Positions 1 to 5,208 of a stretch of DNA of 5,208 bases are shown here, piece after piece; position 1 is the stretch's first letter; each line of letters opens with the position of its first letter. Under the pieces are notes generated by a model. It ran no database searches and was not told where the DNA came from. It worked only from the letters and a program-made list of their open reading frames with translations. The stretch is from Candidatus Nomurabacteria bacterium. Its GTDB lineage: Bacteria > Patescibacteriota > Minisyncoccia > Phycocordibacterales > UBA9973. The position numbers and the translations under genes are program-made. The stretch covers positions 1 through 5,208 of the forward strand of contig CALRFE010000053.1 of the NCBI GenBank assembly GCA_943356425.1. The letters run 5' to 3'.

Positions 1-1096
<1,096 letters not shown>

Positions 1097-1146
1097 GGAA
1101 ATTTAAAAATCACTTTTTTGCTGGTTCTATTCTTCATAGAACTTTT

Positions 1147-1186
1147 GAAAAGAATTTTTTGACACCGCTGCCAAAAAATTCTTTTC
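1147..1186. repeat. Perfect 15-bp inverted repeat in the rRNA leader
   Basis: GAAAAGAATTTTTTG (1147-1161) is exactly complementary to CAAAAAATTCTTTTC (1172-1186), with a 10-nt loop. It lies ~50 bp upstream of the 23S 5' end on the transcript. The stem is long enough for double-strand-specific cleavage, so it is a candidate processing site. It lacks the GC-rich stem and following U-run of an intrinsic terminator. Confidence 0.75.
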
Positions 1187-1189
1187 CTG

Positions 1190-1217
1190 CGCTCATGGCT
1201 CGGTGAGAGCATGAGCG
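1190..1217. repeat. 8-bp inverted repeat in the rRNA leader
   Basis: CGCTCATG (1190-1197) pairs with CATGAGCG (1210-1217). CTC/GAG (1199-1201 with 1207-1209) can extend it past a one-base bulge. It is part of the hairpin chain in the 23S leader. Confidence 0.65.
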
Positions 1218-1229
1218 ACAGTTACCTGT

Positions 1230-1291
1230 TTACGATTACGTCAAAAAGACCCCAAAGCAGTGCGCCCCCGGCGCACTGCCTGTAATCGTAA
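1230..1291. repeat. Two-level stem structure in the rRNA leader
   Basis: An outer perfect 10-bp stem, TTACGATTAC (1230-1239) with GTAATCGTAA (1282-1291), encloses an inner perfect 10-bp GC-rich stem, GCAGTGCGCC (1257-1266) with GGCGCACTGC (1270-1279), closed by a 3-nt loop. Read on the minus strand the inner hairpin is not followed at once by a clean U-run (TTTGGGGTCTTTTT), so it is a poor terminator. Complete pairing at two levels suggests a maintained RNA fold in the 23S precursor. Confidence 0.7.
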
Positions 1292-1338
1292 CAAGAATTT
1301 TATTTTCAAATATCTGTCCGTACCGTCATCTGTAAACT

Positions 1339-1358
1339 AAAAAATCGCCTTTCGGCGA
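1339..1358 (-). terminator. Weak terminator-like hairpin inside the rRNA leader (possible attenuator)
   Basis: On the minus strand TCGCC, a GAAA tetraloop and GGCGA are followed directly by six Ts (1339-1344). This has the form of a small intrinsic terminator, with only a 5-bp stem, ~70-85 nt after the predicted start of the rRNA transcript. It could attenuate transcription unless an antitermination complex is loaded, or it may be a stable GNRA hairpin with no stop activity. The short stem keeps confidence low. Confidence 0.35.
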
Positions 1359-1433
1359 CAAGACAAAACACAAGGTTTTGAATTACCGCCTCTGTTTTTT
1401 CGATGTTTTAGTTATATTCATACTGTGGAAGAG

Positions 1434-1462
1434 AGTATATACGAAAGCAATATGAAAGTCAA
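1434..1462 (-). promoter_or_regulatory. Near-consensus sigma70-type promoter of the 23S unit
   Basis: On the minus strand, TTGACT (-35, 1457-1462) and TATACT (-10, 1434-1439) are separated by exactly 17 bp. Each hexamer has one mismatch from consensus. RNA would start near 1426. It lies between the terminator of the membrane-protein gene and the 23S gene, so it would drive the rRNA alone. An imperfect dyad, ATATG-G-CATAT (1475-1485), sits just upstream of -35 and could bind a regulator, though no specific protein can be named. Confidence 0.8.
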
Positions 1463-1555
1463 GGGTTTAGACCTATATGGCATATGGGTATAACGGGTGG
1501 ATAAGTAGGCGTTGAAACAGTGCTTGAAATCGTTAGATTTTAAGGAAATTATATG

Positions 1556-1586
1556 AAAAAAGCCGCCCCTTCGGGGCGGCTTTTTT
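1556..1586 (-). terminator. Intrinsic terminator of the membrane-protein gene
   Basis: A perfect 14-bp stem (1556-1569 with 1573-1586) contains a GCCGCCCC/GGGGCGGC core with a 3-nt loop and is flanked by A6 and T6, so it can act in both directions. It begins ~18 nt past the stop codon of the 1605-2297 gene and separates that gene from the 23S promoter. Confidence 0.93.
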
Positions 1587-1604
1587 GAGAAAGAAGGTCG
1601 TCGA

Positions 1605-2297
1605 TTATTGATTGTGTCCGTGGACATCCATGTGAACTTTTTCAATTGCTCGAGCTGCAGCTTCTTTGCCGCCAAGTCCGAATGCAAGACCACCAGCGAG
1701 TGCGAGCATCGCAATCATACCAGTGAAGAGGATCTGCATGAATGCTTGTGCAATACCGAGCTCAGCGAGCGCGATAATGAAAGCGAAGATCCAAATAGCG
1801 TAGCGAGCGATCGTGCCCAACAAATGTGCTGAACCTACATTCGCTGCTTTTGCAGAACCTGAAACTACTTTGCCCATTGCATCTGCGATGACTGTTCCAA
1901 CAACAAGGATGAATGCTGCGATCACAACCTGTGGAAGGTATGAGAGCACGACTTCACGGAGGAAATCATTTACTTGTGTAAGATGTACGATCTCAAGTGA
2001 AGTCATCAAAAATACGATGACAATGAACCACTTGACGATAGTGCCGATGAAGCCACCAACGTTGAGTTTGATTCCTGCACGGCGGAAGACATCATCTGCT
2101 CCAGCACTTGCAAAGAGCGAGTCGATCTTGAGCGCAGAAATTGCTTGCGCAACAACTTTGCCGATGACTGAACCGACTACCCATCCGACTATGAAAATGA
2201 TAATCGCGACAATAAGATTTGGCACGAAGTCAATAAAGCCCAACCAGAGATTCTGGAGTGAGAGAGAAAATACTTCGCCCCATGTTTGTATAAACAT
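1605..2297 (-). CDS. Small membrane protein of the mechanosensitive-channel 'conserved TM helix' family
   Basis: The 230-residue product is strongly hydrophobic with about five membrane segments, near residues 22-46, 83-102, 118-140, 160-180 and 184-207. The last segment ends in AFGLGGKEAAARAIEK, which resembles the pore-lining helix and following turn of MscS-type channels and the conserved TM-helix repeats of CmpX-like proteins. The protein then stops in a short His-containing tail (HGHNQ), so the cytoplasmic beta-domain of true MscS is absent. Probable role: inner-membrane channel or membrane-tension sensor; gating is not proven by sequence. I chose the ATG at 2297. An in-frame GTG at 2342 adds 15 residues and has a GAGG only 3 nt before it, but it abuts a 10-bp hairpin and the added residues look unrelated to the family. 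Neither start has a well-placed ribosome binding site. The gene is monocistronic, with a promoter at 2414-2422 and a terminator at 1556-1586. Confidence 0.88.
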   Translation of the reverse strand: MFIQTWGEVFSLSLQNLWLGFIDFVPNLIVAIIIFIVGWVVGSVIGKVVAQAISALKIDSLFASAGADDVFRRAGIKLNVGGFIGTIVKWFIVIVFLMTSLEIVHLTQVNDFLREVVLSYLPQVVIAAFILVVGTVIADAMGKVVSGSAKAANVGSAHLLGTIARYAIWIFAFIIALAELGIAQAFMQILFTGMIAMLALAGGLAFGLGGKEAAARAIEKVHMDVHGHNQ

Positions 2298-2341
2298 ACT
2301 GCATTTAGAGCTTGCATATGCGAACGATCGCACACCAAGCA

Positions 2342-2365
2342 CTGTCCTCGGTGACCCAAAGACAG
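2342..2365 (-). promoter_or_regulatory. Leader hairpin upstream of the membrane-protein gene
   Basis: In the transcript, CTGTCTTTGG and CCGAGGACAG form a complete 10-bp stem (two G-U pairs) around the 4-nt loop GTCA. The stem ends on the G of the alternative GTG start and buries the only Shine-Dalgarno-like GAGG in the region. It could limit translation from the GTG or act as a small cis-regulatory element. No known riboswitch class is recognised. Confidence 0.5.
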
Positions 2366-2413
2366 GTTACTGATAAATACCCTAAAATTTCGACCTTCTA
2401 AAGTACATATACA

Positions 2414-2422
2414 ATTATATCA
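2414..2422 (-). promoter_or_regulatory. Extended -10 promoter of the membrane-protein gene
   Basis: The minus strand reads TGATATAAT, a perfect TATAAT (2414-2419) preceded by TG at the extended -10 position. The -35 region 17 bp upstream (TTACTA) matches poorly, as is common with extended -10 promoters. RNA would start near 2407, leaving a leader of ~110 nt before the ATG at 2297. Confidence 0.6.
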
Positions 2423-2458
2423 ATTCATATGATTTTAGTAAGGTGGGTGTGGAAAACC

Positions 2459-2507
2459 CTAAAGAGAAAGAGTCGCTTGGCATAGCCAAGCGACTCTTTC
2501 TCTTTAG
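2459..2507 (-). terminator. Intrinsic terminator behind the winged-helix gene, 23-bp perfect stem
   Basis: Positions 2459-2481 are exactly complementary to 2485-2507 with a 3-nt loop. The core GAGTCGCTTGGC pairs with its complement, and on the minus strand the core is followed by U-rich TTTCTCTTT. It starts 6 nt after the stop codon of the 2514-3158 gene. The stem is unusually long for a terminator and symmetrical enough to act in both directions. Confidence 0.9.
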
Positions 2508-2513
2508 TTATTT

Positions 2514-3158
2514 TTATGAAATCTTTGGTACCTGCGCCAACAGCCCTGTATCAATGACCGTTTCAAATGGCGCATCAATAACATCGCGGACGAGCTTGTC
2601 GTACATGTTCGCACGATATAAAAATTCTGGAGATTCAAAAACGGCATATCCGAGTTCTTTTCCTATTTCAGATTCGAGCATGCGGATCGTCTTTTCAAGA
2701 ACGGGGCGCTTCAAATTATCTCCAACAATAAAGAGATCAAGACGGCTGTCGTTCGCACGCATGAACACACCGGCACAGAGCATGAGCTTTATTTTCCCTG
2801 CCTTCTTGAAACGGCTCGCGAGATCTTCTCGCGTAATGAATTCCGCATCAATCAAAAGGTCCTGCAAACTACCACGGTATTCGAATGACTCATTCAAAGA
2901 CCATCCGGACACGCGCTTCTGTCTTGGTTTCTGCACTTTTCCTTTTTTTGCTTTGACTGGAATTTCTTTTGTAAATGTTTTCTTGATAATGAAACCGACA
3001 GACGAAAGCGCTGCAATCTCACTACGTACTGTTCCGCTTGTCACGCGTGCTCGCGCGACAATGTCTTTGGACTCAAAACCTTGTCCGGGATTTAGGAGAA
3101 AAAGGCGCATGATCTTCACTTTTGCGATACTACCGAATAGTTTGCCGAGGGTTTCCAT
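2514..3158 (-). CDS. Winged-helix DNA-binding protein with nucleotidyltransferase-like C-terminal domain
   Basis: The 214-residue product has two parts. Residues ~5-60 look like a winged helix-turn-helix: a helix (FGSIAKVKIMRLFLLNP), then KDIVARARVTSGTVRSEIAA with the likely recognition helix at 40-52, then a wing. A very basic linker (~64-82, rich in K and R) follows. Residues ~105-205 resemble the MNT/Pol-beta nucleotidyltransferase fold: LCAGVFMRANDSRLDLFIVGD matches the G-S...D-x-D strand region, but the GS signature is lost and only one acidic residue of the D-x-D pair (Asp141 in DLFIVGD) is clear, so catalysis is doubtful. Probable role: transcriptional regulator, target unknown, possibly its own promoter. 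I chose the ATG at 3158 because the GTG at 3176 lies upstream of the -10 box and would not be transcribed. The gene is monocistronic, followed at once by a strong terminator. I do not know a gene name for it. Confidence 0.85.
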   Translation of the reverse strand: METLGKLFGSIAKVKIMRLFLLNPGQGFESKDIVARARVTSGTVRSEIAALSSVGFIIKKTFTKEIPVKAKKGKVQKPRQKRVSGWSLNESFEYRGSLQDLLIDAEFITREDLASRFKKAGKIKLMLCAGVFMRANDSRLDLFIVGDNLKRPVLEKTIRMLESEIGKELGYAVFESPEFLYRANMYDKLVRDVIDAPFETVIDTGLLAQVPKIS

Positions 3159-3167
3159 ATGTCGCCC

Positions 3168-3195
3168 ATTGTACACCTATATAGGAATATGTGAA
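3168..3195 (-). promoter_or_regulatory. Promoter giving a near-leaderless mRNA for the winged-helix gene
   Basis: On the minus strand TTCACA (-35, 3190-3195) and TACAAT (-10, 3168-3173) are 16 bp apart, each one mismatch from consensus. A start 6-8 bp past -10 falls at 3160-3162, leaving only 2-4 nt before the ATG at 3158. No Shine-Dalgarno is therefore possible, and translation would begin on a leaderless or nearly leaderless message. Confidence 0.65.
3176..3185. promoter_or_regulatory. 10-bp palindrome between -35 and -10, candidate operator
   Basis: CCTATATAGG is a perfect palindrome inside the spacer of the winged-helix gene's promoter. A protein bound here would block RNA polymerase, and the gene product is itself a DNA-binding protein, so autorepression is plausible. 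The site is short and AT-centred, so chance occurrence is possible. Confidence 0.4.
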
Positions 3196-3208
3196 GCCCT
3201 AAAAAGAG

Positions 3209-3239
3209 CAAAAGGCAATCGGGTTAGGATTGCCTTTTG
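3209..3239 (-). terminator. Intrinsic terminator of purH
   Basis: A perfect 12-bp stem, CAAAAGGCAATC (3209-3220) with GATTGCCTTTTG (3228-3239), has a 7-nt loop. In the purH direction it is followed by CTCTTTTT. It lies ~33 nt past the purH stop, and the next gene's -35 box begins 14 nt beyond it. On the plus strand it is followed by TTTT, so it may work both ways. Confidence 0.88.
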
Positions 3240-3271
3240 TTTTAAGGGTTCAAAGGAAAATTAGTTCAAAA

Positions 3272-4828
3272 TCAATGTTTAAAATGTCGGATGCCAGTTA
3301 ATATCATTGACATATTGTGACTATTACAGAAATCAATTGATTTCTGATCCTGTTTGGAACCGCCAGGTTGAATAACCAGATTGATTCCATTTTCATGCGC
3401 AAGCTCTACGCAATCAGGAAACGGGAAAAACGCTTCCGAAGCCATGACCACATTACCTGTGGGAAATTCCTCTGGAAAATGTGTTCTTGCTTTTTCAATT
3501 GCCTGTCGTAACGCATCAATGCGTGATACCTGTCCTGAACCCATACCGATTAAAACCCCGTTAGCAACTAACGCAATTGCATTTGACTTCAAAGATTTTA
3601 CAACAGTGTCAGCCAAAAGCATATCTTCTATTTGGCTTTCAGTCGGCTCGTACTTTGTAACAATTTTGATTTCCTCTGTCGTTACAAACTTTGCATCTCC
3701 TTCTTGGGTTAAGTACCCATTCAATGCTGATCGTATTTCCAACGATGGAATAAGATTAACATTTTTAAGTTTGAGAATTCGGCGGTCTTTTTTCTTTTTG
3801 AGAATTTCCAGTGCATCACTTTTATACCCAGGAGCAATGAATATTTCAAAGAAGTGATCGCCGATGGCTTCAGCAGTTCTCTTATCAACATTTTTGTTAG
3901 TAACAAAAATTCCGCCAAAAGCAGAGACGGGGTCCCCGGCAAGTGCTAAACGATAAATTTCATCCAAACCTGTTAATTTTTTCATTGCGAAACCACAGAC
4001 ATTAGTATGCTTCAAGATACCAAAAACACAGTCTTTGCTCGAAGGCCAAAATGGTTTTATGAACCGGACAGCTGCATCGAGATCAAGTAGATTGTTGTAG
4101 GATAGTTCCTTGCCGCTCAAAATTTCAAACATCTCCTCAAGCTTGCCTTCAAACCATCCCTTCTGATGCGGATTTTCTCCGTAGCGAAGCACCCTGGAAT
4201 TATTTTCGCTTATTCGCAACAATGGAAATTCTGTTTCCCGGTTGAAATAGTTGAAAATTTTGGTGTCATAATGCGATGAAGTTGCAAATGCTTTAGCTGC
4301 AAATTTTTTATGATCCGCCAAACTGATTGCACATTTCTCTGTCTGAAGTAGTTCCAAAAGTTCTCCGTAATCATCGCGAGATGCACATACCATCACATCG
4401 TTGAAATTCTTTGCGGCTGCGCGGATAAGTGAAATGCCTCCGATATCGATTTTTTCGATGATTTCAGCTTCGTCGGCAGTTTTTTTCAAAGTTTCTTCGA
4501 ATGGATAGAGGTCAACAATAACCAGATCAATGTCGTGAATATTGTGTTCCCTCATTTCTTTCAGGTCATCTTCATTACCTCGGCGAGCAAGAATACCGCC
4601 GAAAACATGCGGATCTAAAGTTTTTACCCTTCCTCCAAAAATTGCAGGAAAACCGGTCATGCTTTCAACTTTGATACACATCAGACCTAATCCGTTAATG
4701 AAGTCCCAAGTACCTCCAGTTGAGATAAGTGTCACACCTTGATCGTATAAACGGCGTACAATTGGCTCCAGTCCGTCTTTGTTGTAAACAGAAATGAGTG
4801 CTGATTTGATTTCTACAGAATTGTTCAT
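3272..4828 (-). CDS. purH: Bifunctional AICAR transformylase / IMP cyclohydrolase
   Basis: PurH performs the last two steps of de novo purine synthesis in the cytoplasm: AICAR plus 10-formyl-tetrahydrofolate gives FAICAR, which is closed to IMP. The 518 residues are close to the usual ~510-530. The N-terminal cyclohydrolase half shows ALISVYNK, STGGT (36-40), GGRVKTLDPHVFGGIL (65-80, Lys69), DLYPF (Tyr108) and KIDIGGISLIRAAAKN (Asp128, Lys140). The C-terminal transformylase half shows RYGENPHQ (215-222), the catalytic Lys273-His274 pair in KHTNVCG, DPVSAFGGI (299-307), GSGQVSR and the closing GIRHFKH. Two positions depart from the usual form: KHxNPCG has Val277 for Pro, and SDAFFPF is SEAFFPF (Glu465); the catalytic pair is intact. 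The ATG at 4828 gives the normal family N-terminus. No Shine-Dalgarno precedes it (the leader is A/T-rich, with a repeated ATTCAAA), and I could not identify a convincing promoter. It stands alone, apart from other pur genes. Confidence 0.97.
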   Translation of the reverse strand: MNNSVEIKSALISVYNKDGLEPIVRRLYDQGVTLISTGGTWDFINGLGLMCIKVESMTGFPAIFGGRVKTLDPHVFGGILARRGNEDDLKEMREHNIHDIDLVIVDLYPFEETLKKTADEAEIIEKIDIGGISLIRAAAKNFNDVMVCASRDDYGELLELLQTEKCAISLADHKKFAAKAFATSSHYDTKIFNYFNRETEFPLLRISENNSRVLRYGENPHQKGWFEGKLEEMFEILSGKELSYNNLLDLDAAVRFIKPFWPSSKDCVFGILKHTNVCGFAMKKLTGLDEIYRLALAGDPVSAFGGIFVTNKNVDKRTAEAIGDHFFEIFIAPGYKSDALEILKKKKDRRILKLKNVNLIPSLEIRSALNGYLTQEGDAKFVTTEEIKIVTKYEPTESQIEDMLLADTVVKSLKSNAIALVANGVLIGMGSGQVSRIDALRQAIEKARTHFPEEFPTGNVVMASEAFFPFPDCVELAHENGINLVIQPGGSKQDQKSIDFCNSHNMSMILTGIRHFKH

Positions 4829-4896
4829 GATTTTGAATTTTGAATGTGAAAAATTATTTAGCCCCTTTTTACCATAAAAGTAGGAGGATGTACAGC

Positions 4897-4935
4897 ATAC
4901 AAAAAGACCACGCCGAAGGCGTGGTCTTTTTGTAT
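4897..4935 (-). terminator. Intrinsic terminator of the rplL transcript
   Basis: A perfect 18-bp stem (4897-4914 with 4918-4935) has the core GACCACGCC/GGCGTGGTC and a 3-nt loop, flanked by A5 and T5. It can act in both directions. It lies ~150 nt past the rplL stop codon and ~70 nt upstream of purH, separating the two genes. Confidence 0.93.
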
Positions 4936-4946
4936 TTGAATGGATA

Positions 4947-5044
4947 AAAGTTATTTGAGTGTAACTTTAGGTCAGGGATATTTTGCTCGCCGTCGCTCGC
5001 AAAATTCCACGACCCTGCCTCGCGACAGTCTCTGGTGAGACTGT
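4947..5044 (-). repeat. Hairpin-rich GCGAG element in the rplL 3' untranslated region
   Basis: No credible gene lies between the rplL stop and its terminator, but the stretch is full of pairing: AAAGTTA/TAACTTT (4947-4953, 4962-4968), CAGGG/CCCTG (4973-4977, 5013-5017) enclosing ATTTTGC/GCAAAAT (4980-4986, 4999-5005), and ACAGTCTC/GAGACTGT (5025-5032, 5037-5044) with a 4-nt loop. GCGAG (plus-strand CTCGC) occurs at 4986, 4996, 5019 and 5057. This could be a dispersed palindromic repeat, a 3'UTR-derived small RNA or an mRNA-stabilising structure; the window shows only one copy. Confidence 0.55.
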
Positions 5045-5069
5045 AAACCGCTCCGGCTCGCAACGTGTC

Positions 5070-5094
5070 TTAAAATAAACCCCGTTTATTTTAA
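5070..5094. repeat. 11-bp inverted repeat over the rplL stop codon
   Basis: TTAAAATAAAC (5070-5080) pairs perfectly with GTTTATTTTAA (5084-5094) around a CCC loop. The rplL stop codon (5086-5088) lies inside the stem. There is no U-run after it and the stem is AT-rich, so it is not the main terminator; it may protect the 3' end of the coding region. Confidence 0.65.
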
Positions 5095-5208
5095 TGTCAC
5101 TTTTGCGCCAGCTTCCTCGAGTTTCTTTTTGAGTTCTTCAGATTCTCCCTTCATCATACCTTCTTTGAGCATTGAAGGAGCGCCATCAACGAGGTCTATT
5201 GCTTCCTT
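5086..5208 (-). CDS. rplL: Ribosomal protein L7/L12 (bL12), C-terminal 40 residues, 5' end off the right edge
   Basis: The frame is open from the right edge to a TAA at 5086-5088. It reads KEAIDLVDGAPSMLKEGMM, followed by the helix ESEELKKKLEEAGA and the ending KVTLK. This is the classic end of bL12 (KEAKDLV..AP..LKEG...EA..LKK.LEEAGA.VE.K). The domain forms the tip of the ribosomal stalk that recruits elongation and initiation factors. The rest of the gene, and perhaps rplJ, lies beyond the window. It is the last gene of its transcript: a structured 3' region and a strong terminator follow. Confidence 0.96.
   Translation of the reverse strand, partial: KEAIDLVDGAPSMLKEGMMKGESEELKKKLEEAGAKVTLK

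Larger units (their letters stand above)
1097..1426 (-). other. Structured leader of the 23S rRNA transcript, no coding gene
   Basis: About 330 nt separate the predicted RNA start (~1426) from the mature 23S 5' end. I see no tRNA, 16S 3' end or credible open reading frame here. The stretch is a chain of inverted repeats: 1364-1369/1375-1380, 1345-1349/1354-1358, a two-level structure at 1230-1291, 1190-1197/1210-1217, 1147-1161/1172-1186, 1124-1130/1136-1142 (GTTCTAT/ATAGAAC) and a 9-bp palindrome 1085-1093/1095-1103 that overlaps the 23S 5' end. Such hairpins probably guide processing and keep the precursor folded. No clear boxA-type antitermination sequence was recognised. Confidence 0.7.

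Noticed and set aside
1097..1426. Possible spacer tRNA upstream of 23S
   Set aside because: The pairing found there does not form a cloverleaf, and no T-loop (GTTCRA) with a matching acceptor stem is present.
1418..1714. Minus-strand open frame of 98 codons
   Set aside because: It overlaps the end of the membrane-protein gene in another frame and runs through that gene's terminator hairpin and the rRNA promoter.
1608..2373. Two plus-strand open frames (1608-1832 and 1813-2373)
   Set aside because: They are antisense shadows of the membrane-protein gene, whose membrane-helix pattern and family motif are clear on the minus strand.
2443..3264. Plus-strand open frame of 273 codons
   Set aside because: It is longer than the real gene it opposes, but it runs through two terminator hairpins and a promoter and shows no domain pattern. 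The minus-strand frame has a coherent winged helix and a DLFIVGD motif.
3381..3942. Frames of 158 (plus) and 73 (minus) codons inside purH
   Set aside because: They are alternative-frame shadows of the clearly conserved PurH C-terminal half.
4829..4896. Promoter for purH
   Set aside because: Several AT-rich hexamers (TATGGT, AATAAT) can be read as -10 boxes, but none has a reasonable -35 at 16-18 bp, so none is claimed.
4869..5063. Minus-strand open frame of 64 codons
   Set aside because: It spans the hairpin-rich rplL 3' region and the terminator stem, has no ribosome binding site and no recognisable family.

Overview
Every gene in this window lies on the minus strand. Read in the direction of transcription (right to left) the order is: the 3' end of rplL (ribosomal protein L7/L12), purH (the last two steps of IMP synthesis), a winged-helix protein with a nucleotidyltransferase-like C-terminal half, a small membrane protein of the mechanosensitive-channel 'conserved TM helix' type, and the first ~1.1 kb of a 23S rRNA gene that runs off the left edge. 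The mixture suggests a small-genome bacterium, most likely Patescibacteria/CPR and perhaps a parcubacterial lineage. The reasons are compact single-gene transcription units, starts without Shine-Dalgarno sequences, a 23S gene with an insertion and no adjacent 16S, and the two small protein families. This placement is inference: no gene here is diagnostic by itself.

Layout. 1-1096: 23S rRNA, 5' part, carrying a ~134-nt extra hairpin (344-477) at the helix-25 position. 1097-1604: no protein gene. It holds a ~330-nt rRNA leader packed with hairpins, a near-consensus promoter (1434-1462) and the terminator of the upstream gene (1556-1586). 1605-2297: channel-like membrane protein with an extended -10 promoter and a hairpin in its leader. 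2459-2507: terminator with a 23-bp perfect stem. 2514-3158: winged-helix/nucleotidyltransferase-like protein whose promoter places the RNA start almost on the ATG, with a 10-bp palindrome between -35 and -10. 3209-3239: terminator. 3272-4828: purH. 4897-4935: terminator with an 18-bp perfect stem. 4936-5085: a hairpin-rich 3' untranslated stretch behind rplL. 5086-5208: C-terminal 40 residues of L7/L12.

The genes do not form an operon. Each has an intrinsic terminator directly behind it, and three of the four complete upstream regions have a recognisable promoter. They share housekeeping roles (ribosome, purine supply, membrane tension) but no pathway. The best leads are the 23S intervening-sequence-like helix, the free-standing 23S unit with its structured leader, the apparently self-contained regulator with a degenerate nucleotidyltransferase half, and the GCGAG-rich hairpin element behind rplL. 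I found no CRISPR array, transposon, toxin-antitoxin pair or tRNA.
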